Shown: one piece after another, positions 7,712 to 14,435 of the stretch
Layout of the letters: each line of letters starts with the position of its first letter
How positions within the stretch are numbered: the first letter of the stretch is position 1
NCBI RefSeq assembly: GCF_027587175.1
Contig: NZ_JAPCID010000074.1
Span: 1 to 32,803, forward strand
Origin: Solirubrobacter deserti
GTDB lineage: Bacteria > Actinomycetota > Thermoleophilia > Solirubrobacterales > Solirubrobacteraceae
DNA length: 32,803 bases
Direction of reading: 5' to 3'
Program-made: the position numbers and the translations under genes
Notes under the pieces: model-generated
Database searches by the model: none
Told to the model about the DNA's origin: nothing
What the model saw: the letters and a program-made list of their open reading frames with translations, nothing else

Positions 7712-8703
7712 TTGCGCAGCAGGGGAGCGACGTCGGCGGCGAACTCGTCGATGTAGCGGCGCTGGTCGTTGCCGGGGAAGTGGAAGACCAGCTCGGTGAA
7801 GCCGAGGTCGATGTAGGGCTGGATCTTGCTCACGATCTCGTTCGGGTCGTCGGAGACGATGAAGCGCGTGTGCGCGCGGTCGAGCGCATTGTCGGCGAGG
7901 CGCTCCATCTCGACCGGGTCCTCGACGCCCTCCTTCTCCTCGGGCGTGAGCGCGAGCGCCGCCCACCAGTGCGTGGCCTTCATCGCCGTGTCGATGTCGC
8001 GGTCGTAGGAGACCTTGATCTCGATCATGCGCTTGATCGACTCGTAGTCGCGACCGGCCTTCTCCGCGCCCTCCTTGACGTTGTCGAGGAGGTTCACGTA
8101 CAGCTCCGGGTCCTTGCCGGAGGTGCAGATGAAGCCGTCGCCGACGCGGCCGGCGAGCTTGGCCGCGAGCGGGCCGGACGCCGCGACGAAGATCGGGACG
8201 GGCGTGTCCGGCCGGTCGTAGATCGTGGCGCGCCGGAGGTTGTAGTACTCGCCCTCGAAGTCGACGCGCTCCTGCTCCCACAACAGCTTGATGACCTTGA
8301 TCGCCTCGGCCATCTTCGTCCGGCGTTCCTTGCGGCCGGGGAACTCGCCGCCGGTGATCGGCGTCTCGTTCATGGCCTCGCCGGTGCCGACGCCGAGGAA
8401 GATGCGGTTCGGCGCGAGCACGCCGAGCGTCGCGAACGCCTGGGCGACGATCGCCGGGTGATAGCGCATCGTCGGCGTCAGTACGCTGGTGCCGAGCGTG
8501 ATGCGGCTGGTGGTCGCCGCCGCTGCGCCCAGCCACGGCAGGACCGCGGGCGCGTGGCCGCCGTTGTGGCGCCACGGCTGCAGGTGGTCGGAGACGCCCG
8601 CGACTTCGAAGCCGCGCGCCTCCGCGTGCTGGGTCAGCGCGAGCAGCTCCTGCGGGGCGAACTGCTCGTTGGACGCCTTGTAGCCGAGCGTGAGGGAGTT
8701 CAC
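7708..8703 (-). CDS. fgd: F420-dependent glucose-6-phosphate dehydrogenase (LLM family)
   Basis: 331-aa luciferase-like TIM-barrel enzyme. From memory of mycobacterial Fgd1, active-site residues align throughout: His40 and Trp44 in SDHLQPWRH, Glu109 in GVGTGEAMNE, phosphate-binding Lys197 in FICTSGK, Lys257 and Arg280. It should oxidise glucose 6-phosphate to 6-phosphogluconolactone while reducing coenzyme F420 in the cytoplasm, supplying F420H2 to other reductases. The GTG start at 8703 is the only candidate giving the family N-terminus (LTLGYKASNEQF). It is the first gene of a three-gene leftward operon whose promoter overlaps the TetR-type operator at 8728-8750. Another LLM sugar-phosphate oxidoreductase with a changed substrate is the main alternative. 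Confidence 0.85.
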   Translation of the reverse strand: MNSLTLGYKASNEQFAPQELLALTQHAEARGFEVAGVSDHLQPWRHNGGHAPAVLPWLGAAAATTSRITLGTSVLTPTMRYHPAIVAQAFATLGVLAPNRIFLGVGTGEAMNETPITGGEFPGRKERRTKMAEAIKVIKLLWEQERVDFEGEYYNLRRATIYDRPDTPVPIFVAASGPLAAKLAGRVGDGFICTSGKDPELYVNLLDNVKEGAEKAGRDYESIKRMIEIKVSYDRDIDTAMKATHWWAALALTPEEKEGVEDPVEMERLADNALDRAHTRFIVSDDPNEIVSKIQPYIDLGFTELVFHFPGNDQRRYIDEFAADVAPLLRK

Positions 8704-8707
8704 AGAG

Positions 8708-8736
8708 CGGACACTACCCGCCTCAAGGTTTACGAT
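8708..8736 (+). promoter_or_regulatory. Predicted promoter of tetR-MFS operon
   Basis: CGGACA (8708-8713) and TACGAT (8731-8736) have 17-base spacing. Transcription would start near 8743-8745, giving a leader of only about 6-8 bases before ATG 8751. There is no room for a Shine-Dalgarno sequence, so translation is nearly leaderless. The -10 lies inside the operator. Confidence 0.4.
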
Positions 8737-8750
8737 ACTGTGTCGTAAAC
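8728..8750. promoter_or_regulatory. TetR-type operator between fgd operon and tetR-MFS operon
   Basis: Perfect 8-base half-sites GTTTACGA and TCGTAAAC are separated by 7 bases (TACTGTG), of which four more also pair. The right half-site ends one base before the tetR ATG at 8751. The size and symmetry are those of a TetR-family operator. It lies over probable -10 elements for both directions: TACGAT at 8731-8736 rightwards and TATCGT at 8737-8732 leftwards. One bound dimer could therefore silence both operons. Confidence 0.8.
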
Positions 8751-9374
8751 ATGAGTGTGGGACCGGTCGAAGAAGCACCCCACCGCGGTCGCCCGCGGGA
8801 TCCGCGTCGCCGTGAGGCGATCCTCGCGGCCGCCGTCGCACTCGTGGCCGAGGTCGGCTACGACCGTATGACGGTCGACGCGCTCGCCGCCCGCGCGGGC
8901 GTGAGCAAGCCGACGATCTACCGGCGATGGCCGGGCGGCAAGTCGGAGATCATCGTCGAAGCGATCCGCGCCAAGCGCGCGGACGGGTCTCAGGCCCCGG
9001 ACACGGGCAGCCTGCGCGGCGACCTGATCGCCTACATCCGCGGCGCGACCGAGGGCTTTGACCCGCACGTCGCGGCCGGGCTGATCATGCAGCTGCAGAG
9101 CAGCCCCGAGCTCGAGCAGCTGTTCCGCGAAGAAGTCGTCTGCGACGAGCAGACGAGGTTCGAATCCCTGCTCGCGCGTGCCGCGGCCCGCGGCGAGCTC
9201 GAAGGCGATGGCGTGGTAACCCCACTGTTTGCCGACATCCCCGGGTCCATCATCTTCACCCGGTCCCTGATCCGCGGCCTGCCGATCGACGACGCGTTCG
9301 TCGAGGAGCTCGTCGACCGGGTTCTCCTCCCCATCCTCCCTACCACGAAGGAATCAGCTCCCAATGTCGTCTGA
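8751..9374 (+). CDS. TetR/AcrR-family transcriptional repressor
   Basis: 207 aa. Residues 18-65 form a TetR helix-turn-helix domain (RRREAILAAAVALVAEVGYD, then MTVDALAARAGVSKPTIYRRWPGGK). The C-terminal helical domain is of the common TetR_C type that binds small ligands. It probably represses itself and the downstream exporter, and plausibly the divergent fgd operon, through the palindrome touching its start codon. The ATG has no ribosome-binding site. The gene overlaps the exporter start by 11 bases, so the two are co-transcribed. The inducer is unknown; a substrate of the exporter is most likely. Confidence 0.92.
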   Translation: MSVGPVEEAPHRGRPRDPRRREAILAAAVALVAEVGYDRMTVDALAARAGVSKPTIYRRWPGGKSEIIVEAIRAKRADGSQAPDTGSLRGDLIAYIRGATEGFDPHVAAGLIMQLQSSPELEQLFREEVVCDEQTRFESLLARAAARGELEGDGVVTPLFADIPGSIIFTRSLIRGLPIDDAFVEELVDRVLLPILPTTKESAPNVV

Positions 9375-10908
9375 GCCCACGCCCGTAGACGGGCAGAACG
9401 AAGGGCTTGATCGCCGATTGCTGGCGATCGCCAGTGTCGTCGTGCTCGGCGCGATCATGTCGATCCTCGACACGACCGTCGTCAACGTCGCGATCAACAC
9501 GCTGTCGCGTGACTTCGAGACCGACCTCGCGACGATCCAGTGGATCGTCACGGGTTACACGCTCGCGCTGGCGACGGTCATCCCGGTCACCGGCTGGGCG
9601 GCCGATCGCTTCGGCACCAAGCGCCTGTACATCCTCGCGATCGTGCTGTTCGTCGCCGGCTCCGCGTTGTGCGGCGCGGCCTGGTCGGCCGAGTCGCTGA
9701 TCTTCTTCCGCGTGCTCCAGGGTCTCGGCGGCGGCATGCTGATGCCGGCCGGCATGACGATCCTCACCCGCGCCGCCGGGCCGCAGCGCGTCGGTCGCGT
9801 GATGGCGATCATCGGCATCCCGATGATGCTCGGCCCGATCCTGGGCCCGATCCTCGGCGGCTGGCTCGTCGACGACTTCTCGTGGCGCTGGATCTTCTTC
9901 ATCAACCTGCCGATCGGCGCGGTGGCGTTCTTCCTGTCGCTGCGGATCCTCCCGAAGGACGAGCCGGAGGCCGGCGAGCGCTTCGACGTGCTCGGCCTGG
10001 CGCTGCTGTCCCCGGGCCTTGCCCTGGCGATCTACGGCCTCGCGGAGTCGGCGTCCGAGGGCGGTTTCGGCCACACGATGGTGATCGGTCCCATGCTGGT
10101 CGGCTTCGCGCTGATCATCGGCTTCGTGTTCCACGCGCTGCGCACGCCGCACGCGCTGATCGACCTGCGCCTGTTCAAGAACCGCACGTTCGCCGTGGCC
10201 GCGGGCACGCTGACGCTGATGATCATCTCGGTCTTCGGCGCCATGCTGCTGCTGCCGCTGTACCTGCAGGCGGTCCGTGGTGAGTCGGCGTTCGACTCCG
10301 GCCTGCTGCTCGCGCCGCAGGGCATCGGCGCGATGCTGGCCATGCCGATCGCGGGCACGCTCGCCGACCGGACCGGGATCGGCAAGCTCGTCATCCCCGG
10401 CCTGCTGTTGATCGGCGTGACGTTCGTCGGGCTGACGCAGCTGACCGGCGACACGTCCTACTGGACGCTCAGCGCGATCCTGTTCGCCCAGGGCATCGGC
10501 ATGGGCTTCACGATGATGCCGCTGATGACGGGCGCGCTGCAGACGCTGCGCAAGGTCCAGGTCGCGCGCGCCTCGACCTCGCTGAACATCATCCAGCAGG
10601 TCGGCGCTTCGATCGGCACTGCGGTCATGTCCGTGATCCTCACCGTCGCCCTGAGCGATCGCTTCCCGGACAGCGGCGGTTCCGGCGCCAGCCCGGAGTC
10701 CGGCCTCGGCGGCACCGGCGCGAACCTGCCGCTGCAGATCCGCGACCTGATGACCGAGGCGTTCACCCACACGTTCTGGTGGGCGACCGCGCTGATCATC
10801 CCGGCGCTGCTGGCCGCGTTCCTGCTGCCGCGCCGCAAGCCCGCGCCCGTGGAGGGCGACGAGGAGGGCGGCGCCGGCGACGCCGCGCCCGTCCTCATTC
10901 ACGCGTAA
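9364..10908 (+). CDS. MFS drug exporter, DHA2 (EmrB/QacA-like) family
   Basis: 514 aa with about 14 predicted membrane helices. Family signatures are LDTTVVNVA (35-43, motif D1) in helix 1 and GWAADRFGTKR (77-87, motif A) in the loop after helix 2. A long final loop and helix end in a charged cytoplasmic tail. These proton-driven pumps export lipophilic drugs and toxicants. The ATG lies inside the tetR stop region, with AAGGAA about 12 bases upstream, so it is translationally coupled to the repressor. Regulation is inferred to be by that TetR. The substrate is unknown. Confidence 0.92.
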   Translation: MSSEPTPVDGQNEGLDRRLLAIASVVVLGAIMSILDTTVVNVAINTLSRDFETDLATIQWIVTGYTLALATVIPVTGWAADRFGTKRLYILAIVLFVAGSALCGAAWSAESLIFFRVLQGLGGGMLMPAGMTILTRAAGPQRVGRVMAIIGIPMMLGPILGPILGGWLVDDFSWRWIFFINLPIGAVAFFLSLRILPKDEPEAGERFDVLGLALLSPGLALAIYGLAESASEGGFGHTMVIGPMLVGFALIIGFVFHALRTPHALIDLRLFKNRTFAVAAGTLTLMIISVFGAMLLLPLYLQAVRGESAFDSGLLLAPQGIGAMLAMPIAGTLADRTGIGKLVIPGLLLIGVTFVGLTQLTGDTSYWTLSAILFAQGIGMGFTMMPLMTGALQTLRKVQVARASTSLNIIQQVGASIGTAVMSVILTVALSDRFPDSGGSGASPESGLGGTGANLPLQIRDLMTEAFTHTFWWATALIIPALLAAFLLPRRKPAPVEGDEEGGAGDAAPVLIHA

Positions 10909-10925
10909 CAAGCCGACACGAACGG

Positions 10926-10954
10926 CGGCGCGTCCTTTTCGTTCGGGCGCGCCG
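10926..10954 (+). terminator. Hairpin terminator after MFS exporter
   Basis: CGGCGCGTCC pairs with GGGCGCGCCG, a 10-base stem with one G-U pair, around a 9-base T-rich loop. It sits 17 bases after the exporter stop. There is no downstream T run, as is common for actinobacterial hairpins. Confidence 0.6.
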
Positions 10955-11002
10955 TCCGATCCTCGGGGTGCCGCGCGTCCAGGCGGCACCGTAGGTCCCC
11001 GG

Positions 11003-11028
11003 CGGCGCCGCTTTCCCCAGCGGCGCCG
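11003..11028. terminator. Bidirectional hairpin terminator between convergent genes
   Basis: CGGCGCCGCT and AGCGGCGCCG form a perfect 10-base stem with loop TTCCCC. It stands 8 bases beyond the stop of the leftward hydrolase and follows the exporter on the other strand, so it can end transcription from both sides. Confidence 0.65.
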
Positions 11029-11036
11029 TCCGTCGT

Positions 11037-12209
11037 TTACAGGGACGCGTAGAGCGCGGTCTCGAAGTCCACGTAGACCTGGAAGACCTCGGGCTCCACG
11101 AACGGGAGCGTCTGGGTGTAGATCGCGCCCGTGATGCCGGCGGCGCGGTCCAACCAGAAGTGGGTGTTGAAGATGCCTGCCCAGGCGCCGCTGCCCGCGC
11201 GGCGCATGCCGGGGACGTCCTGGGTGTTGCGGAGCAGGCCGAGGCCGAACTTGTAGCCCGGGCCGGCGTTGAAGTCGGCCGTCGTCGGCGGCTCGGCGGT
11301 CGCGATCGCCTCCGGCCAGTCGAGGTCGCCGATCTGGTTGGAGAACGCCGCCTCGACGGTCTCGGCGCCGAGGATCCGCGCGCCGTCGAGGGCGCCGTTG
11401 TTGAGCAGCATCCGCTGGAAGCGCAAATACTCGCTCGGCGGGCAGTACAGCCCGTGGCCGCCGGGCCACCAGTCCGGTGCCGCGTTCCAGTCCACGCTGG
11501 TGGCGTTCCAGGCGCCGGTCTGCTCGTCGTGCAGGTGCACGGCGACGAGGTTCTCCCGCTGCTGGTCGGTGGGGTGGAAGGTGGCCTGCTCCATCCCGAG
11601 CGGGCCGAGGATGTGCTCGTCGAAGTACGCGTCCAGCGGCTGGCCCGAGACGGCCTCGACGACCAGGCCGAGCCAGTCCGTGTTGGTCCCGTACTCGACC
11701 CGCTCGCCCGGGTCGGCGACCAGCGGCGCGGTGAACGCGTCCTTGGTCCCGGCCAGCGTGTTGCCCGTGCCGGTCGTGGCCTCCCAGCGCACGAGGTCCG
11801 CGTTCCAGAACCAGTAGCCCAGGCCGGACGTGTGCGTCATCAGCTGGCGGACGGTCGCGAACGACTTCGGCTCGCGCAGGCGCGGCTCGTCCCCGTCCCA
11901 GCCGTCCAGGACTTTGAGGTCCGCGAACTCGGGCCGGAACTTCGCCACCGCGTCGTCGAGGTCCAGCTCCCCGCGCTCGACCAGCTGCAGCGCGGCGACG
12001 GTCGTGACCATCTTCGTCATCGACGCGATCCGGTACAGCGTGTTCACGGTCACCGGAGCGGGTTGGCCCACGGCCTTCGGGCCGAACGCTCCTTCGTAGA
12101 TCGGACCGTCCGCGTTGGCGGCGGTGGCGACGACGTTCGGCAACGTCCCGGACTCGACGGCGGTGCGCAGGACCTCGTCGACGCGGGTCCCCGTGATGGC
12201 GGCGCTCAT
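11037..12209 (-). CDS. Serine beta-lactamase-fold hydrolase (class C/esterase-like)
   Basis: 390 aa, beta-lactamase/PBP-like fold. The catalytic SxxK is Ser63-Met-Thr-Lys66 in RIASMTKMVTT, LMTHTSGL follows at 123-130, and the tyrosine motif is Tyr173 in VEYGTNT. No signal peptide is seen, which argues for a cytoplasmic esterase or D-peptidase rather than a secreted resistance enzyme. The ATG at 12209 has a strong GGAGGAGAG site upstream. It lies 41 bases after the ArsR-like gene on the same strand, so the two probably form an operon controlled by that regulator. The substrate is unknown. Confidence 0.9.
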   Translation of the reverse strand: MSAAITGTRVDEVLRTAVESGTLPNVVATAANADGPIYEGAFGPKAVGQPAPVTVNTLYRIASMTKMVTTVAALQLVERGELDLDDAVAKFRPEFADLKVLDGWDGDEPRLREPKSFATVRQLMTHTSGLGYWFWNADLVRWEATTGTGNTLAGTKDAFTAPLVADPGERVEYGTNTDWLGLVVEAVSGQPLDAYFDEHILGPLGMEQATFHPTDQQRENLVAVHLHDEQTGAWNATSVDWNAAPDWWPGGHGLYCPPSEYLRFQRMLLNNGALDGARILGAETVEAAFSNQIGDLDWPEAIATAEPPTTADFNAGPGYKFGLGLLRNTQDVPGMRRAGSGAWAGIFNTHFWLDRAAGITGAIYTQTLPFVEPEVFQVYVDFETALYASL

Positions 12210-12250
12210 GTGGGCTCTCCTCCCGTCGGATGCGCTCGACGGGAAGTGTC

Positions 12251-12571
12251 TCAGGAAGCGGTGAGAACGCCCACCAGGCCGGGGAAGCGGGCGTCGAGAT
12301 CCTCGGCGCGCAGGCTGATGAGCCGCTGTGTGCCCTCCGCCCGCGTGCGCGTGATCCCCGCCTCGCGCAGCAGCTTGAGGTGGTAGCTGCCCGTGGACGC
12401 CGGGATGCCGAGCGCCTGGCTGAGCTCGCCGCACAGGTGCTCGCGCCCGTCCCCGAGCTGGCGCACGATCTCGAGCCGGACCGGGTCGCCGGCCGCCCGC
12501 ATGATCGTCGCGAGGTCGAGCGCGGACGTATCCGGGTGAGCGATGCGCTCACGTGTCGGGGTGGCCGCCAT
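12251..12571 (-). CDS. ArsR-family winged-helix regulator
   Basis: 106 aa. The winged helix spans about residues 18-90: IMRAAGDPVRLEIVRQL, recognition segment GIPASTGSYHLKLLREAGI, wing EGTQRLISLRAEDL. There is only one cysteine (Cys47), so the metal-sensing ELCV-type site is missing and a non-metal ligand is likely. The start at 12571 is chosen because it directly follows inverted repeats at 12585-12611 and a TACCAT -10-like box, suggesting a leaderless transcript. An upstream in-frame start would run across the operator. It is divergent from the 12-TM exporter and probably controls both sides. Confidence 0.85.
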   Translation of the reverse strand: MAATPTRERIAHPDTSALDLATIMRAAGDPVRLEIVRQLGDGREHLCGELSQALGIPASTGSYHLKLLREAGITRTRAEGTQRLISLRAEDLDARFPGLVGVLTAS

Positions 12572-12584
12572 GCGCGTATGGTAC

Positions 12585-12611
12585 AACTTCGAAAGTTCCA
12601 TGACTTTGGAA
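12585..12611. promoter_or_regulatory. Overlapping inverted repeats in arsR-MFS divergent promoter
   Basis: AACTT-CGA-AAGTT (12585-12597) is followed by TTCCA-TGACTT-TGGAA (12596-12611), two palindromes sharing two bases. On the plus strand, TTCGAA (12588-12593) and AATATC (12611-12616) are 17 bases apart and could be the exporter promoter. The operators lie within it. They are likely ArsR-type binding sites. Confidence 0.6.
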
Positions 12612-12632
12612 ATATCGAAGATTGGGTCGTCC

Positions 12633-13847
12633 ATGTCCCCGCCGTCCCGTTACACGCTCTCGCCGCGGCTGGCGTACGCGCTCGTCGCCGCGGTGATCGG
12701 GCTCGCGCTGTTCGCCTCGAGCACGCCTTCGCCGCTGTACGCCGAGTACCGCGAGCTGTGGGGCTTCTCGCCGGTGGTGCTCACGCTCATCTACGCGACG
12801 TACGCGTTCGGCGTGCTGCTCGCCCTGCTGCTCGCCGGGCGGGTGAGCGACGAGTGGGGGAGACGGCCCGTGCTGCTGGTCGCGCTCGGCACGCTGCTCG
12901 TGACCGCCGTGGCCTTCATGGTCGCCTCGTCGGTGGCGTGGCTGTTCATCGCGCGCGGGCTGCAGGGCATGGCGACCGGGCTGGCGCTCGGCGCGGCCAG
13001 CGCGGCGCTGCTCGACCTGCACCCTCGGCGCGACCCGGCGGGCGTCGGGCTGACCAACGGCGTGGTCAGCGCCGGTGGGATGGCGCTCGGCGTGCTGCTG
13101 TCCTCGGCGCTCGTCCAGTACGCGCCCGCGCCGCGCGTGCTGCCCTACGTCGCGCTCTTCGCGCTGTTCGCGGTCGCCTTCGTGGGCGCGCTGCTGATGC
13201 CCGAGCCGGTCGCGAACCGCTCCCGCCCGCGGCTCACGCCGCAACGGCCGAGCGTGCCGCCCGCGGTGCGCCGCCCGTTCCTGCTCGCCTCGCTGGCCGT
13301 GATCTCCTCGTGGTCGATCGGCGGGTTGTTCCTCTCGCTCGGGCCGCAGCTCACGGCCTCGCTGTTCGGGACCGCGAACCACCTCGTGATCGGGCTGAGC
13401 GTGTTCGCGCTGGCCGGCTCGGGCGCGGTGGCGCAGGTGGTCTTCGGGCGCGCGGCGCCGTGGGCGGGCGCGGCCTACGGGTCGCTGGCGCTGGCGTTGG
13501 GAATGGTCCTGATCGTTTTGGCTGCGGCCTCGGGCTCGGCGGCGTTGTTCTGGGCCGGCGCAGTTGTCGGCGGCGCCGGGTTCGGCGTGGCGTTCCTCGG
13601 CGCGCTGCGCGCGCTGTCGGCAGTGATCCCGCACGAGCACCGGGCCGCCGTCATGTCAGCGTTCTATGTCGTCGCGTACCTCGCGATCTCGGTCCCGGCG
13701 ATTGCGGCGGGTGCGGTCGTGGGGGAGCTCGGGTTGCAGTCGACGTTCGAGGTCTTCGGCTCCGTGGTCGCGGCCTTGGCGCTGGTGGTGGCGTTCGAGG
13801 CCTGGCGGACGCGGCCGGTTGCGGTGGTGGCGTTGCGGGCGGCGTAA
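12633..13847 (+). CDS. MFS transporter, 12-TM drug/metabolite exporter
   Basis: 404 aa with about 12 hydrophobic helices. The first helix is followed by SSTPSPLYAEYRELWGFSP and motif A is GRVSDEWGRRP (69-79). A hydrophilic central loop (NRSRPRLTPQRPSVPPAVRRP) divides the two six-helix halves. The start at 12633 is preferred because it fits the predicted promoter with about a 10-base leader. An in-frame ATG at 12600 would lie inside the operator. The gene is divergent from the ArsR-like regulator. The cargo is unknown. It ends directly at the edge of the large inverted repeat at 13849. Confidence 0.85.
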   Translation: MSPPSRYTLSPRLAYALVAAVIGLALFASSTPSPLYAEYRELWGFSPVVLTLIYATYAFGVLLALLLAGRVSDEWGRRPVLLVALGTLLVTAVAFMVASSVAWLFIARGLQGMATGLALGAASAALLDLHPRRDPAGVGLTNGVVSAGGMALGVLLSSALVQYAPAPRVLPYVALFALFAVAFVGALLMPEPVANRSRPRLTPQRPSVPPAVRRPFLLASLAVISSWSIGGLFLSLGPQLTASLFGTANHLVIGLSVFALAGSGAVAQVVFGRAAPWAGAAYGSLALALGMVLIVLAAASGSAALFWAGAVVGGAGFGVAFLGALRALSAVIPHEHRAAVMSAFYVVAYLAISVPAIAAGAVVGELGLQSTFEVFGSVVAALALVVAFEAWRTRPVAVVALRAA

Positions 13848-14103
13848 GCGCGTGGCGTTCACGCCCCCACGCGTTCGGGTCCGTTGCGGTCGCTGAAATC
13901 GGCGCCACCGAGGGGGGAAGGGAGCGGCGTTTCCGCCGCGCGCTCGGGCTCAGCGCCTCCGAGCCCCGCGTGGCGCGAACATCCGCGTGCTGCGTACCGT
14001 CAAGGTACGGGCTACGGAGACCACGTGGGGCGGGAGTGGTCGTTTCGTCCTGGTCCGGGCCCGAAACGATCACACTCGGGTCCAACCGCGCTCCGACTGA
14101 CTC

Positions 14104-14150
14104 GGGTGGTCGACGAAACTATCGGATACCGATACTTCCGTCGACCACCC
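14104..14150. repeat. Central hairpin of the nested inverted repeat
   Basis: GGGTGGTCGACG (14104-14115) pairs with CGTCGACCACCC (14139-14150). After two mismatches separated by matched bases the stem continues with TATCGG and CCGATA around an ATA loop. The pairing is much stronger than expected by chance and has lower GC at its tip. Confidence 0.8.
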
Positions 14151-14245
14151 AGGCCGGCGCGTGTTCGTTTCCACGAGATCCGCAGGAGGCGGGTGGAGAT
14201 GGTGGCGCTGCACGATGTCTCCGTAGCCCGTACCTTGACGGTACG

Positions 14246-14274
14246 CCGCACGGCTCTTCTTCATTGCCGTGCGG
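14246..14274. repeat. Local hairpin in right arm of the nested repeat
   Basis: CCGCACGGC and GCCGTGCGG form a perfect 9-base stem with an 11-base pyrimidine-rich loop (TCTTCTTCATT). The left arm has no copy at the mirrored position, so the arms have diverged or acquired separate hairpins here. Confidence 0.7.
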
Positions 14275-14421
14275 AGCCCGGGAGGCGATGGTTCGCGCCG
14301 CGCCAGTGAAACGCCAGTCACTTCCCGCTCGGTGGCGCCGTTTTCAGCGCCCCGACGAGCACCAACGCGTGGGGGCGTGAACGCCACGCGACCACGAGCA
14401 CGTTTCCGTCTGCGGCAGATG

Positions 14422-14435
14422 CGAACATACGTTCG
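14422..14435. promoter_or_regulatory. LexA/SOS box at dinB start
   Basis: CGAACATACGTTCG is a perfect match to the core actinobacterial SOS box (CGAAC-N4-GTTCG). Its last base is the first base of the dinB GTG start, so LexA would sit directly on the start of transcription and translation. This implies DNA-damage induction of dinB. Confidence 0.85.

Larger units (their letters stand above)
13849..14390. repeat. 542-bp nested inverted-repeat element, gene-free
   Basis: The stretch between the MFS stop and dinB holds no credible gene but strong symmetry about one axis near 14120. Outer arms are a perfect 27-base inverted repeat (13849-13875 with 14364-14390). A second tier is 22 bases with one mismatch (13891-13912 with 14328-14349), followed by matching GGGAAG and GGCGTTT boxes. 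A third tier is a perfect 30-base repeat (13992-14021 with 14217-14246). The centre is a 47-base hairpin (14104-14150) with 22-base arms and two mismatches. Local hairpins also occur at 14036-14073 and 14246-14274. No target-site duplication is visible. It may be a non-autonomous mobile palindrome, a pair of dispersed repeats inserted head-to-head, or a structured RNA. Confidence 0.85.

Noticed and set aside
9340-12552. A 1070-codon open frame on the minus strand
   Set aside because: It crosses the exporter, hydrolase and regulator in an antisense or shifted frame and is Arg/Ala/Gln/His-rich without domains. It is typical of GC-rich shadow frames.
13884-14387. Small frames on both strands of the nested repeat that share peptides such as RAAYRQGTGYGD
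   Set aside because: The shared peptides are a by-product of the inverted repeat being translated on opposite strands. There is no ribosome site or codon signature of a gene.
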